Of a DNA stretch of 64,000 nucleotides, positions 1-9,078 are shown piece after piece. Source of the stretch: Pseudoalteromonas sp. NC201 (GTDB taxonomy: Bacteria > Pseudomonadota > Gammaproteobacteria > Enterobacterales > Alteromonadaceae); NCBI RefSeq assembly GCF_002850255.1, contig NZ_CP022522.1, forward strand, positions 2,169,125 through 2,233,124, in the 5' to 3' direction. How positions within the stretch are numbered: the stretch's first letter is position 1; each line of letters starts with the position of its first letter. Under the pieces are notes generated by a model, which did no database searches, had not been told where the DNA came from, and saw only the letters and a list, made by a program, of their open reading frames with translations. The translations under genes and the position numbers were made by a program.

Positions 1-69
1 ATCTAGGTATGAATTTTTTAATTCATCTTCGATATTGACTGGCAGGATTTCATTGGCGAGATCAGACAT
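1..69 (-). CDS. gyrA: DNA gyrase subunit A, N-terminal 23 codons only
   Basis: Read on the minus strand, the first 23 codons begin MSDLANEILPVNIEDELKNS, which is nearly identical to the N-terminus of enterobacterial GyrA. GyrA is the cleavage-religation subunit of DNA gyrase, which introduces negative supercoils with GyrB. The rest of the gene lies outside the window to the left. The identification rests on a short stretch, but the neighbour ubiG on the other strand reproduces the gyrA-ubiG order known from E. coli, which makes the call firm. Confidence 0.9.
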   Translation of the reverse strand, partial: MSDLANEILPVNIEDELKNSYLD

Positions 70-334
70 TTGACTCCACTTTCCTTCAGTGTCCACCCCT
101 TTTGTGTCACACTACAACTTGTGTTGAGATGCTATCTGAATAGCAAATTGCTTTTTCTGCTGAAGCGCCAATTAAACGCACTTCAAAAAATAGCCGAATT
201 GCCTCAGAGTATCAGCGGGGGCTTTGTTTATTATAAAATTCGTCAAGCATGCTAACACACTTTTTACCGTTTTACAGGTGCTATTTTTATCTAATCCCCT
301 TTATAATGCGCTCAATTCGACGAGGAAGTTTTTT

Positions 335-1045
335 ATGACCGAACATCAAAATGTAGACCCTAATGAAATCGCTAAATTTGAAGAAATAGCAGAGCGCTGG
401 TGGGACCGAGAGGGAGAATTTAAACCATTACACGACATTAACCCGTTGAGGTTGGACTTTATTAACGATAAGTGTGAAGGCCTATTCGCAAAAACAGTAT
501 TAGATGTCGGTTGTGGTGGCGGGATTTTGACAGAAAGCATGGCTAAGCTGGGTGCAAATGCAACCGGTATCGATATGGGGCAAGAGCCGCTTAACGTCGC
601 AAAGCTCCACGCATTAGAGGTCGGCGTTAACGTAGACTATCAAAAAGTGCCAGCGGAAGAATTCGCAGCCATGCACCAAGGTGAGTTCGATGTAGTAACT
701 TGCATGGAAATGCTAGAACACGTACCAGACCCAGAATCCATTATTCGTTCAGTCGCACAGCTAGTTAAGCCCGGCGGTCATGTATTTTTTTCTACCTTAA
801 ACAAAACTACAAAAGCGTATTTACTGGCTATCGTCGCCGCAGAAAAACTGCTTAAAATGGTTCCTGAAGGCACGCATGAGCATGATAAATTTATTCGCCC
901 TTCGACCCTAATTGATTGGGCTGAAAAATACGACCTCAAAGTTAGGGCGGCGACAGGGATTAACTACAACCCTATCGGCAAAACATTTACCTTAACTAAA
1001 GACGTTTCAGTTAACTACATTCTACACTTTGAGAAGCTGGCATGA
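335..1045 (+). CDS. ubiG: Ubiquinone biosynthesis O-methyltransferase UbiG
   Basis: This 236-residue SAM-dependent methyltransferase carries out both O-methylations of ubiquinone synthesis. The class I SAM-binding motif LDVGCGGG is at residues 56-63, followed by an acidic GIDM strand end, and [10 protein letters not shown] and [12 protein letters not shown] are typical UbiG post-motifs. The length matches E. coli UbiG (240 residues). The frame is open further upstream, but the ATG at 335 has a good AGGAAG ribosome site 6-8 bases before it, and the protein from there ([19 protein letters not shown]) aligns with the family start. The stop overlaps the start of the next gene by four bases, so the two are co-translated. 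Confidence 0.95.
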   Translation: MTEHQNVDPNEIAKFEEIAERWWDREGEFKPLHDINPLRLDFINDKCEGLFAKTVLDVGCGGGILTESMAKLGANATGIDMGQEPLNVAKLHALEVGVNVDYQKVPAEEFAAMHQGEFDVVTCMEMLEHVPDPESIIRSVAQLVKPGGHVFFSTLNKTTKAYLLAIVAAEKLLKMVPEGTHEHDKFIRPSTLIDWAEKYDLKVRAATGINYNPIGKTFTLTKDVSVNYILHFEKLA

Positions 1046-1689
1046 TCCAGGCGGTACTATTTGATTTAGACGGCACCTTGCTGGATACCAGTGATGACTT
1101 AGGAGCCGCACTAAACCACGTTTTAGCTGCTAATAAAATGCCTATTGTCGGCAAACAGGTTTATAGCAGTGCGATTTCAAACGGCGTAGCAGCGATGTTG
1201 CAAGTAGGATTTGGTGAGTCATTAAAGCACTACGACATTCAAATATTACGGCAGGGTGTACTCGACTACTACCTGGAGAATTTATCAGTACATTCCCAAT
1301 GCTTTGCGCAAATTGGTGAGTTATTAGCGGCACTTTTAGAAAAAGAGATTCAGGTTGGGATCATGACGAACAAACCTGAGTTTTTAACGCTTCCGCTACT
1401 AAAACAGATCCCTGAACTTGCAAAGATCGAGACAGTAGTATGCGGAGATACACTGGCGGTGGCCAAACCTCATCCCGAGCCTTTACTGTTAGTGGCGTCA
1501 AAATTGGGGGTGTCACCTGAGCAGTGTATTTATGTTGGTGATGCTGAGCGAGATATTATTGCTGCAAAATCCGCAAAAATGATTAGTGCAGCAGCAATGT
1601 GGGGATTCATTCCATCTGAATCCGAAGCTAAGTCTTGGCATGCGGATCTCTATCTTACTAACCCATTAGACACGTTATCGCATATTTAG
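1042..1689 (+). CDS. HAD-family sugar-phosphate phosphatase (Gph/MupP-like)
   Basis: A 215-residue HAD-superfamily hydrolase. Motif I is DLDGT (residues 8-12, with nucleophile and acid aspartates), motif II is in IMTNKP, motif III lysine is in AKPHPEP, and motif IV is GDAERD. A cap domain lies between motifs I and II, as in subfamily IA. It is usually annotated as phosphoglycolate phosphatase. The position directly after ubiG, overlapping it by ATGA, matches Pseudomonas mupP, an N-acetylmuramate 6-phosphate phosphatase of peptidoglycan recycling; the C-terminal pattern [15 protein letters not shown] also resembles MupP. Substrate is inferred from family and context, so both options stay open. 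Confidence 0.85.
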   Translation: MIQAVLFDLDGTLLDTSDDLGAALNHVLAANKMPIVGKQVYSSAISNGVAAMLQVGFGESLKHYDIQILRQGVLDYYLENLSVHSQCFAQIGELLAALLEKEIQVGIMTNKPEFLTLPLLKQIPELAKIETVVCGDTLAVAKPHPEPLLLVASKLGVSPEQCIYVGDAERDIIAAKSAKMISAAAMWGFIPSESEAKSWHADLYLTNPLDTLSHI

Positions 1690-1723
1690 TGTCGATAAAA
1701 AAATAAAACACCATATATTGTGT
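1677..1723 (+). promoter_or_regulatory. Distal NrdR box pair
   Basis: ACACCATATATTGTGT at 1708-1723 is an essentially perfect NrdR box. Exactly 31 bp upstream (1677-1692, overlapping the stop of the preceding gene) is a weaker copy, ATCGCATATTTAGTGT, matching 11 of 16 positions. NrdR boxes normally work as tandem pairs 31-32 bp apart. A TATAAT at 1730-1735 follows, although a matching -35 element is weak. Confidence 0.65.
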
Positions 1724-1882
1724 TTTTGCTATAATAGATACGAATTTGTGTAGAAAAAAATCAGTTAGAATTTTTTTTTATTTTTGCTGAAAAGCATCAT
1801 CTTTTTGTTGATTTTTCTTTGTGGGCAGATAAGTGGATTGTCATAGGTTAGTGGACACTTACATAAATAAATTATCCCAAAC

Positions 1883-1891
1883 TTATCCACA
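1883..1891 (+). promoter_or_regulatory. DnaA box upstream of nrdA
   Basis: TTATCCACA is a perfect consensus DnaA box. DnaA is known to control nrdAB in E. coli, and this site lies about 20-30 bp upstream of the candidate nrdA -35 element, so a role in coupling nucleotide supply to replication initiation is plausible. A weaker box-like sequence (TTATCCCAA) sits at 1872-1880. Confidence 0.6.
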
Positions 1892-1911
1892 ATTCTGCCC
1901 GAGTTGTTCTC

Positions 1912-1975
1912 TTGCAAATTCACGTCAACCCCACTATCTTGTGATCCCTAGCCACTAGGGCACCATATATAGTGG
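1912..1975 (+). promoter_or_regulatory. nrdA promoter with overlapping proximal NrdR box pair
   Basis: TTGCAA (1912-1917) and TATCTT (1935-1940) are separated by 17 bp and form a plausible sigma-70 promoter. Two NrdR-like boxes, CCCCACTATCTTGTGA (1929-1944) and GCACCATATATAGTGG (1960-1975), are 31 bp apart. The first covers the -10 element and the second lies just downstream of the expected start point, the usual geometry for NrdR repression of ribonucleotide reductase genes. Confidence 0.7.
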
Positions 1976-2044
1976 TGGTTTGCTAAACAATTTTATATTC
2001 GTGCGATATCTAAAGCGCGTTCCTAAGGAATACAGGCACATAAC

Positions 2045-4330
2045 ATGAACCAACAGCTATCTGTATGCAAAAGAAACGGTCGCAAAGAACCGTTAGATCT
2101 AGATAAGATCCATCGTGTCATTACATGGGCGGCAGAAGGCCTAGATAACGTCTCAGTTTCTCAGGTTGAATTAAAGTCACACATCCAGTTTTATGACGGT
2201 ATTCGTACTGGTGATATCCACGAAACGATTATTAAAGCTGCAGCCGATCTGATCTCAAAAGAGTCTCCAGATTATCAGTATCTAGCCGCTCGTTTGGCTA
2301 TTTTCCACTTGCGTAAGAAAGCCTATGGCTGTTTTGAGCCGCCGCACTTACACGACCATGTGGTAAAGCTGGTTGAAGACAAGCGCTATGATCAGCACCT
2401 TCTTACCGACTACACAAAAGCTGAGTTTGATGAGCTAAACAGCTACATCGACCATAGCCGAGATATGAACTTCAGCTATGCAGCCGTTAAGCAGTTGGAA
2501 GGTAAGTACCTTGTACAAAATCGTGTAACGGGTGAGATCTATGAAAGTGCGCAGTTCTTATATGTTCTTGTTGCTGCAAGCCTGTTTGCAAACTACCCGA
2601 AAGAAACGCGTCTAGATTACATTAAGCGATTCTACGATGCGGTTTCAACATTCAAAATTTCATTACCAACGCCAATTATGGCTGGTGTTCGTACGCCGAC
2701 ACGTCAGTTTAGCTCATGCGTACTGATTGAATGTGCTGATAGCCTAGATTCAATCAACGCGACTTCTTCTGCGATTGTAAAATACGTCAGTCAGCGTGCC
2801 GGTATTGGTATTAACGCAGGCCGTATTCGTGCACTTGGTAGCCCAATCAGAAATGGGGAAGCGTACCACACTGGATGTATTCCGTTTTATAAGCACTTCC
2901 AAACGGCTGTTAAAAGCTGTTCTCAAGGCGGTGTACGTGGTGGCGCGGCGACCCTATTCTACCCGCTTTGGCATCTTGAAGTTGAAAACCTATTAGTACT
3001 AAAAAATAACCGTGGTGTTGAAGAAAACCGCGTACGTCATTTAGATTATGGCGTGCAGTTCAACAAAACCATGTATAGCCGCCTAATTAAAGACGACTAT
3101 ATTACGCTCTTTAGTCCATCAGATGTGCCAGGTCTTTACGACGCATTCTTTGAAGATCAAGATAAATTCGAAGAACTGTATGTTAAGTACGAGAAAGATG
3201 AGTCTATTCGTAAGAAACGCATTAAAGCGATTGAATTATTCTCAATGTTTGCGCAAGAACGTGCGAGCACCGGTCGTATTTATCTACAAAACGTTGACCA
3301 CTGTAATACACACAGCCCGTTTGACTCTAAGGTTGCACCGATCCGCCAGTCAAACCTATGCCTTGAAATTGCACTACCAACGAAGCCGTTAAGCCATGTA
3401 AATGACCCTGAAGGTGAAATTGCACTTTGTACGCTTTCAGCGTTTAACTTAGGTGCTATCAAGTCTTTAGATGAGCTAGAAGAGTTAGCAGAGCTTGCGG
3501 TTCGCGCACTTGATAACCTATTAGACTATCAAGACTACCCTGTTCCTGCTGCGTACAATGCAACGATGGGACGCCGTACACTGGGTATCGGTGTGATTAA
3601 CTTTGCTTATTATCTCGCAAAGAATGGTGTTAAGTACTCAGACGGTAGTGCTAACGGCCTAACACACAGAACATTTGAAGCGATCCAATACTATCTGATG
3701 AAAGCATCGAATGAACTAGCAAAAGAACGCGGCGCTTGTCCTAAGTTTAACGAGACGACCTACTCACAAGGTATCATGCCAATAGATACCTATAAGCGTG
3801 ACCTTGATAAAGTCTGTGAAGAGCCATTACGCCTTGACTGGGATGCGTTAAGAGCAAGTATCCAAGAACACGGTATGCGTAACTCAACGTTGTCAGCCTT
3901 GATGCCATCGGAAACATCATCGCAAATTTCAAACGCGACAAACGGTATTGAACCACCTCGTGGTCATATCAGTGTTAAAGCAAGTAAAGATGGTATCTTG
4001 AAGCAAGTTGTACCTGAGTACGACCGCCTCAAGAACAACTATGAACTACTTTGGGATATTCCATCTAACGATGGTTACCTTGCGCTGGTTGGTATTATGC
4101 AGAAGTTCATCGATCAAACTATCTCTGCAAATACCAATTATGATCCAAGTAAGTTTGAAGCAGGTAAAGTTCCTATGAAGCTATTGCTAAAAGACTTACT
4201 CACCGCATACAAACTTGGTGTTAAAACACTTTATTACCATAACACCCGCGACGGTGCTTCTGATGCTCAAGATGAGATGAAACCAGAAGCAGAAGACGAT
4301 GGTTGTGAAGGCGGCGCTTGTAAGATATAA
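2045..4330 (+). CDS. nrdA: Class Ia ribonucleoside-diphosphate reductase, alpha subunit
   Basis: NrdA reduces ribonucleoside diphosphates to deoxyribonucleotides in complex with NrdB. The protein is 761 residues, the same length as E. coli NrdA, and the catalytic residues fall at the same numbers: C225 (FSSCVLIE), C439 and E441 (QSNLCLEIALP), C462 (IALCTLSAFNLG), and the C-terminal redox pair C754/C759 (CEGGACKI). An N-terminal ATP cone (roughly residues 1-95) for allosteric activity control and the radical-transfer tyrosines (TLYYHNTRDGA) are present. NrdR boxes and a DnaA box lie upstream. A hairpin with a T-run separates it from nrdB, so the nrdA/nrdB ratio may be set partly by termination. 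Confidence 0.98.
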   Translation: MNQQLSVCKRNGRKEPLDLDKIHRVITWAAEGLDNVSVSQVELKSHIQFYDGIRTGDIHETIIKAAADLISKESPDYQYLAARLAIFHLRKKAYGCFEPPHLHDHVVKLVEDKRYDQHLLTDYTKAEFDELNSYIDHSRDMNFSYAAVKQLEGKYLVQNRVTGEIYESAQFLYVLVAASLFANYPKETRLDYIKRFYDAVSTFKISLPTPIMAGVRTPTRQFSSCVLIECADSLDSINATSSAIVKYVSQRAGIGINAGRIRALGSPIRNGEAYHTGCIPFYKHFQTAVKSCSQGGVRGGAATLFYPLWHLEVENLLVLKNNRGVEENRVRHLDYGVQFNKTMYSRLIKDDYITLFSPSDVPGLYDAFFEDQDKFEELYVKYEKDESIRKKRIKAIELFSMFAQERASTGRIYLQNVDHCNTHSPFDSKVAPIRQSNLCLEIALPTKPLSHVNDPEGEIALCTLSAFNLGAIKSLDELEELAELAVRALDNLLDYQDYPVPAAYNATMGRRTLGIGVINFAYYLAKNGVKYSDGSANGLTHRTFEAIQYYLMKASNELAKERGACPKFNETTYSQGIMPIDTYKRDLDKVCEEPLRLDWDALRASIQEHGMRNSTLSALMPSETSSQISNATNGIEPPRGHISVKASKDGILKQVVPEYDRLKNNYELLWDIPSNDGYLALVGIMQKFIDQTISANTNYDPSKFEAGKVPMKLLLKDLLTAYKLGVKTLYYHNTRDGASDAQDEMKPEAEDDGCEGGACKI

Positions 4331-4338
4331 CTTTTTAT

Positions 4339-4363
4339 GCGGGTGGTCATCACCCGCTTTTTT
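4339..4363 (+). terminator. Intrinsic terminator-like hairpin between nrdA and nrdB
   Basis: A 7-bp GC-rich stem (GCGGGTG at 4339-4345 with CACCCGC at 4351-4357) closes a five-base loop and is followed by six T residues. It is a textbook rho-independent terminator shape placed inside an operon, 21 bases before the nrdB start. Confidence 0.75.
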
Positions 4364-4383
4364 AGGTATTGAGTAACACATTT

Positions 4384-5514
4384 ATGGCATATTCTACGTT
4401 TAGCAGAAATCATAACGACCAATTAAAAGAACCGATGTTTTTCGGACAAACTGTTAATGTATCTCGCTACGACCAACAGAAGTTCCCTATTTTCGAAAAG
4501 CTAATTGAAAAGCAATTATCGTTTTTCTGGCGTCCAGAAGAAGTAGACGTAAGTAAGGATAGATTGGACTTTCAGGCACTTCCTGAGCACGAAAGACATA
4601 TCTTTTTGAGCAACCTAAAATATCAAACATTGCTAGACAGTGTGCAAGGTCGCTCTCCAAACGTTGCGCTTTTGCCGATCGTCTCCATCCCTGAGCTTGA
4701 AACTTGGATCGAAACTTGGGCGTTTAGTGAAACTATTCACAGTCGCTCTTACACTCACATTATTCGTAATGTGACGCAAAACCCTGAGTTAATCTTTGAT
4801 GACATCGTGGGCAATGACAAAATTGTTGAACGTGCGGATGCAGTTACCAAGTATTACGATGAACTGATTGAAAAGGTAAGCCTTTATAATCAGTACGGTG
4901 AAGGCAAGCATGAAATTAATGGCACAACGGTCGTCATAAACTTGTTTGAGCTGAAAAAGCTCCTGTACCTTTGCATCATGTCGGTAAACATCTTAGAAGC
5001 AATCCGCTTCTACGTGAGCTTTGCCTGCTCATTTGCTTTTGCTGAGCGCGAGCTTATGGAAGGTAATGCAAAGATCATCAAGCTAATTGCTCGTGATGAG
5101 GCGCTTCATTTGTCTGGCACACAGCATATGCTGAATATCATGCAAGAAGGCAAAGATGACCCTGAAATGTCTATCGTGGCAGCACAATGCCGTGAAGAAG
5201 CAATTAAGATGTTTGTTGAAGCAGCTGAGCAAGAAAAAGAATGGGCTGAGTATCTGTTTAAAGACGGTTCAATGATTGGCCTGAACAAAGATATTTTGTG
5301 TCAATACGTTGAGTACATCACAAATATTCGTATGTCAGCGGTTGGCTTACCAACGCAATTTGAGACCAAATCGAACCCTATTCCGTGGATCAATGCTTGG
5401 CTTGTTTCTGACAATGTTCAGGTTGCACCACAGGAAGCTGAGATCAGCTCATATCTTGTTGGACAAATCGACTCTGAAGTCGATGCCTCTGACTTTGGCG
5501 ATTTCGACTTGTAA
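4384..5514 (+). CDS. nrdB: Class Ia ribonucleoside-diphosphate reductase, beta subunit
   Basis: NrdB houses the diiron centre and tyrosyl radical used by NrdA. From the ATG at 4384 the protein is 376 residues and starts [20 protein letters not shown], in register with E. coli NrdB; the in-frame TTG at 4369 is not needed. Iron-ligand segments are visible: [12 protein letters not shown] (Glu and His), [10 protein letters not shown] and ARDEALH. The radical tyrosine should be in the [10 protein letters not shown] region by family comparison with the E. coli enzyme, but this was not position-checked. The C-terminal tail [22 protein letters not shown] is the NrdA-docking peptide. The stop codon overlaps the yfaE start by one base. 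Confidence 0.98.
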   Translation: MAYSTFSRNHNDQLKEPMFFGQTVNVSRYDQQKFPIFEKLIEKQLSFFWRPEEVDVSKDRLDFQALPEHERHIFLSNLKYQTLLDSVQGRSPNVALLPIVSIPELETWIETWAFSETIHSRSYTHIIRNVTQNPELIFDDIVGNDKIVERADAVTKYYDELIEKVSLYNQYGEGKHEINGTTVVINLFELKKLLYLCIMSVNILEAIRFYVSFACSFAFAERELMEGNAKIIKLIARDEALHLSGTQHMLNIMQEGKDDPEMSIVAAQCREEAIKMFVEAAEQEKEWAEYLFKDGSMIGLNKDILCQYVEYITNIRMSAVGLPTQFETKSNPIPWINAWLVSDNVQVAPQEAEISSYLVGQIDSEVDASDFGDFDL

Positions 5515-5786
5515 TGGTTGAAAAGCCATCCTTCCTAATTCAGGTTGAGAATATTGAGGAGCCACTGGAATATGTGGCTTCTTCGTCTTCGATACTCGAA
5601 ACCCTTGAAGCAGCAAATATTGAAGTCCCCTATCAATGCCGCGAGGGTTTTTGCGGTGCTTGCCGCGCCAAGCTCATCGAAGGACAAACACAGTACGCGA
5701 ACGAGCCACTTGCTTTTGTGAGAGATGGGGAAATTTTATTGTGCTGTAGCAGACCCACAAGCCATATTAAAATAGAGTTGCCGTAA
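5514..5786 (+). CDS. yfaE: 2Fe-2S ferredoxin-like protein YfaE, NrdB cofactor maintenance
   Basis: A 90-residue plant-type ferredoxin. The four cluster cysteines are in YQCREGFCGACRAK and LLCCSRP (CX4CX2C followed by a distal C). In E. coli YfaE supplies electrons for maintaining and regenerating the NrdB diiron-tyrosyl cofactor, and the gene sits in the same place behind nrdB. Its ATG shares one base with the nrdB stop (TAATG), so translation is coupled. No clear intrinsic terminator was found in the 71 bases before the convergent next gene. Confidence 0.95.
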   Translation: MVEKPSFLIQVENIEEPLEYVASSSSILETLEAANIEVPYQCREGFCGACRAKLIEGQTQYANEPLAFVRDGEILLCCSRPTSHIKIELP

Positions 5787-5857
5787 ATAACCAAAATCCG
5801 CGACATAACAACTTGTTCTCTAGCAGCCGTTATCCCGAGTTTAGGTTAACTAGTGCG

Positions 5858-6382
5858 TTAAATCAGCTTGGTAATTTGAGTACGAATGTAGTGTTCACTA
5901 TCAGTAACACTCATCGCCCCATTTTCAAAAATCACGTCCCAATGTAAACTTCGCGTCAGCATTTCACACAATTCAACCACAAAGTCCGTGGGAATACTAA
6001 ACACAGAGAAAGATCCAATAAACTGTAATTGCGCTCGACGCTCTTCAAACCATTGCTCACCGTCAGCACACAACACCACAACCTTAGCATAAAGCTTTTC
6101 ATACTTGAGTATCTCATCGACCTCTAAGGTACCAATAAACAAAGCGACTTCAACCTGGTCGTTGTCGTCTTCTAGCCATACGTCCGGCCAATGTTTTTTC
6201 TCCGCCTTGCTCCACTTTGCCGGCTTATCAAAAGACAGTGCGCATATCCCAAGCAGTTTCATCGCAAAGTGCTCACTACTTTCTTTTGACAACATGGCGG
6301 TGGTAAATGCTTCTTCATGGTGGCTATGGTGAAATAAGTCAGCAACCTTAATCCTTGCCTTGAAGACAAATGGCTTGTTCAT
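5858..6382 (-). CDS. YaeQ family protein
   Basis: A 174-residue protein whose N-terminal pattern (FKARIKVADL, then a HEEAFTTAMLSKESSEHFAMKLLGIC segment) and overall length fit the YaeQ family. E. coli YaeQ has a PD-(D/E)XK nuclease-like fold, was first reported as a multicopy suppressor affecting haemolysin expression, and has no settled biochemical role. The match here is by sequence pattern and is moderate in strength; the central block WPDVWLEDDNDQVEVALFIG corresponds to the YaeQ EAWL/LWIELG region. It is transcribed divergently from the zinc-receptor gene, so the Zur-like operator between them could in principle affect it as well. Confidence 0.75.
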   Translation of the reverse strand: MNKPFVFKARIKVADLFHHSHHEEAFTTAMLSKESSEHFAMKLLGICALSFDKPAKWSKAEKKHWPDVWLEDDNDQVEVALFIGTLEVDEILKYEKLYAKVVVLCADGEQWFEERRAQLQFIGSFSVFSIPTDFVVELCEMLTRSLHWDVIFENGAMSVTDSEHYIRTQITKLI

Positions 6383-6447
6383 TACGTTGTGCTCACTTTG
6401 ACTTGTTCCTTAACTATAGTTGTAATTCTAATTTCAACAATAACTAA

Positions 6448-6460
6448 GTTATAGTATAAC
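6448..6460 (+). promoter_or_regulatory. Zur (zinc uptake regulator) operator
   Basis: GTTATAGTATAAC is a perfect 13-bp palindrome identical to the core of the enterobacterial Zur box (GTTATANTATAAC). It lies about 100 bp before the start of a His-rich TonB-dependent receptor, the expected target of zinc-dependent repression, and about 65 bp from the start of the divergent YaeQ-family gene. Confidence 0.85.
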
Positions 6461-6556
6461 GTTATTGATCCTCCAAATTTGTAGTGTTATATTATCACTC
6501 TATTAGCCGAATAGGCTCACTCGTTCAATACATAATCTAACTCGTGGTAATAAAAT

Positions 6557-9010
6557 ATGTTTAAGCAGTCTCTTATCGCCAGCGCATTAATTTCAATAAT
6601 CGGGGCAGCGCCAGCTTATGCTGCACAACTAACAGGTAAAGTTGTTGACGCAAACAATCAACCACTTAGTAATGTAACCATCCATCTTCATGGCAAAAGC
6701 AAGTCAGTTAAATCAGATAAGAATGGCCAATTTACCATTGCAATAGATGCTGATTCTCAATTACACGTTACTAAGCCTAATTATCTTGATAAACGTGTAG
6801 ATGTAGATGAAGCCCAAGGATTTGTTCGAGTCGAACTAAAACCAACATCTGTTGAGAGCATTGTTGTTTACTCTTCTGCCCTACATAAAAATAGTATGGA
6901 AATGACCTCTCCGGTCAGTGTATTAAGTGGGGATGAGCTAAAAAACCGTGCCAAACCAACACTGGGTGAAACACTAAAAGGCCAACCAGGGATCAATGCT
7001 AGTTACTTTGGTCCGGTGAGTTCAAGCCCTATCATCCGTGGTTTAGATGGTCCTCGGGTTAAAATCACGCAAAACGGGTTAGACAGTAGCGATGCCTCGC
7101 GCGTTGGCCCAGATCACGCCAACACTAATGACTCGCTGGCTGCGCAGCAAATTGAAGTGCTAAGAGGTCCTGCAACCCTACTTTACGGCTCAGGTGCAAT
7201 CGGTGGTGTGGTTAATGTTGTTGATAATCGTATTCCGACAGACGTGATCGATAGCCTTCAGGGCGCTGCCGACTATAGCCATGATACCAACTCAAATACC
7301 AATACCTTTGCGGTATTATTAGAATCCGGCTTTGACGGATTTAACTTCCATTTCGATGGCGTTAAGCGTAAAGGTGGTGATTATGAAACCCCTAATTTCG
7401 CGCTTCCACACGACGAACATGAAGAACACGAGCATGAACATGAAGGCGAAGATCATGCCCACGAAGCAGAAGAGCATGAAACAGAGTACGCCAATCGCGT
7501 CGACAATACCTTTATCGATTCTGAGCAATTTAACTTAGGTACAAGTTACGTTGGCGATCATCTGACCGTTGGTTTCTCTTATGGCCGTGTTGATACGGAC
7601 TATGGTATTCCTGCTCACTCTCATATTGGTCATGACCATGATCACGAGCATGAAGAGGAAGGGCATGACCACGAAGAAGAATCCGTATTTGCTCGAGTAA
7701 AACAAGACCGTTGGCAAGGGCTTGTAAATTATGCAGTACACAGTGACTGGCTTGAATCTGTTGGCCTACGTGTCGGCTACACCGATTACGAACACGCTGA
7801 AATTGAAGATGGAAACATAGGTACTGTATTTGAAAATGATACAACTGAGTTACGCTTAACGGCAGAGCACCGCTTAGGAGAGTGGCACGGCACTGTTGGT
7901 TATCATTTCTCCGACAGCGATTACGCCGCAAACGGTGCAGAAGCTTTCACGCCATCGACCAATACCAAAACGCACGCACTTTACATCCTTGAAGAACGTC
8001 GTTTTGGAGACTTCACATTTGAGTTAGGTGCTCGTATTGAAGACTACCAGTTATCAAGCAAAGGCAATCAACTGGAAGCGTACGAAGAAGATCATGACCA
8101 TGAAGGTGAACACGATCATGATCACGACCACGGCCATGGTGGTAACTTAGATAATGGGTTTATTTCTTATGACCTGGAAATGACCAATCTAAGCTTGTCT
8201 ATTGGTGGCGTGTACGACTTTGCTGAAGGCCAAAACGTCGCTGTTTCGCTGTCTCGCTCGGAGCGCGCACCATTAACCGCCGAATTGCTTTCAAATGGCA
8301 TTCATATCGCAACCAGCACCTATGAACTAGGGCTTGGTTATGAGCTAGAAGGTGATCATTTACACTTTGAGCCGCAAGATATCGAACAAGAAACATCAAA
8401 CAACCTAGACATTAGCTTTAGAAAGTTCTCAGGTAACTTTGGCTATACCGTTAATTTCTTCTATAACGACATCGAAAACTTCTACTATCAGGCATTAACA
8501 GACTATATCTATAGTCCAGAGCACGGTTTAGAAGTGGCGGATCATGCACATGAAGGCGCTGTTCCGGTGTTTAAGTTTGAAAGCAGTGATGCCAAGCTAT
8601 ACGGCCTTGAGTTTGATGCCCATTACAAACTAAGCAACTTTGCACGCGTCAAAGTGTTTGGTGACTCGCTGACAGCGAAGTTAGATAACGACGAATATTT
8701 ACCACGTATTCCAAGCAACAAGCTAGGTCTCGATTACGAACACAGTTACGAGAACCTAACAGCTAACTTCACGGTGACACATTACTTCAAGCAAGACAAC
8801 ATCGCGAGCTATGAAAGTGAAACTAAGGGCTATACGTTAGTGGATATGTCGTTTAACTATGACTTTGAGTTTATGGGCAGTGACATGGTTGGTTATGTTA
8901 ACCTTGATAACCTAACAGATGAGCTAGGCTTTGTGCATAGCTCGTTTATCAAAGAGCAAGCCCCTCTTCCAGGTCGGAATATCAAGCTTGGTATCAGAGG
9001 CTACTTTTAA
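6557..9010 (+). CDS. TonB-dependent outer-membrane receptor for zinc (ZnuD-like), His-rich
   Basis: An 817-residue outer-membrane transporter. A signal peptide ends at about residue 22 (APAYA-A), then comes a carboxypeptidase-regulatory-like beta domain (about 23-95), a plug domain (about 110-225, with LRGPATLLYGSGAIGGVVNVVDN) and a beta-barrel ending in GIRGYF with the usual C-terminal aromatic residue. Three loops are packed with His, Asp and Glu: about residues 285-312, 354-377 and 512-531. Such loops are known from Neisseria ZnuD and capture zinc. The Zur box upstream supports zinc-starvation induction. The metal specificity is inferred; nickel or copper cannot be ruled out from sequence alone. 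A bidirectional terminator follows. Confidence 0.9.
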   Translation: MFKQSLIASALISIIGAAPAYAAQLTGKVVDANNQPLSNVTIHLHGKSKSVKSDKNGQFTIAIDADSQLHVTKPNYLDKRVDVDEAQGFVRVELKPTSVESIVVYSSALHKNSMEMTSPVSVLSGDELKNRAKPTLGETLKGQPGINASYFGPVSSSPIIRGLDGPRVKITQNGLDSSDASRVGPDHANTNDSLAAQQIEVLRGPATLLYGSGAIGGVVNVVDNRIPTDVIDSLQGAADYSHDTNSNTNTFAVLLESGFDGFNFHFDGVKRKGGDYETPNFALPHDEHEEHEHEHEGEDHAHEAEEHETEYANRVDNTFIDSEQFNLGTSYVGDHLTVGFSYGRVDTDYGIPAHSHIGHDHDHEHEEEGHDHEEESVFARVKQDRWQGLVNYAVHSDWLESVGLRVGYTDYEHAEIEDGNIGTVFENDTTELRLTAEHRLGEWHGTVGYHFSDSDYAANGAEAFTPSTNTKTHALYILEERRFGDFTFELGARIEDYQLSSKGNQLEAYEEDHDHEGEHDHDHDHGHGGNLDNGFISYDLEMTNLSLSIGGVYDFAEGQNVAVSLSRSERAPLTAELLSNGIHIATSTYELGLGYELEGDHLHFEPQDIEQETSNNLDISFRKFSGNFGYTVNFFYNDIENFYYQALTDYIYSPEHGLEVADHAHEGAVPVFKFESSDAKLYGLEFDAHYKLSNFARVKVFGDSLTAKLDNDEYLPRIPSNKLGLDYEHSYENLTANFTVTHYFKQDNIASYESETKGYTLVDMSFNYDFEFMGSDMVGYVNLDNLTDELGFVHSSFIKEQAPLPGRNIKLGIRGYF

Positions 9011-9037
9011 TACCGATTCCTTTCTTTTATAGAAGCC

Positions 9038-9067
9038 AAAAAGCTACCTCTTGTGGGTAGCTTTTTT
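9038..9067. terminator. Bidirectional intrinsic terminator
   Basis: AAAAGCTACC (9039-9048) pairs with GGTAGCTTTT (9056-9065) around a seven-base loop, with A-run and T-run flanks. It serves the receptor gene from the left and the convergent metalloprotease gene from the right. Confidence 0.85.
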
Positions 9068-9078
9068 ATTTGGATTAT

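Noticed and set aside
70..255. Short open frame between gyrA and ubiG
   Set aside because: No ribosome site, no family resemblance, and it covers the divergent promoter region.
7319..7931. Open frames antisense to the His-rich receptor
   Set aside because: They arise from the repetitive CAT/GAA codon content of the His-rich loops and have no ribosome sites or recognisable products.
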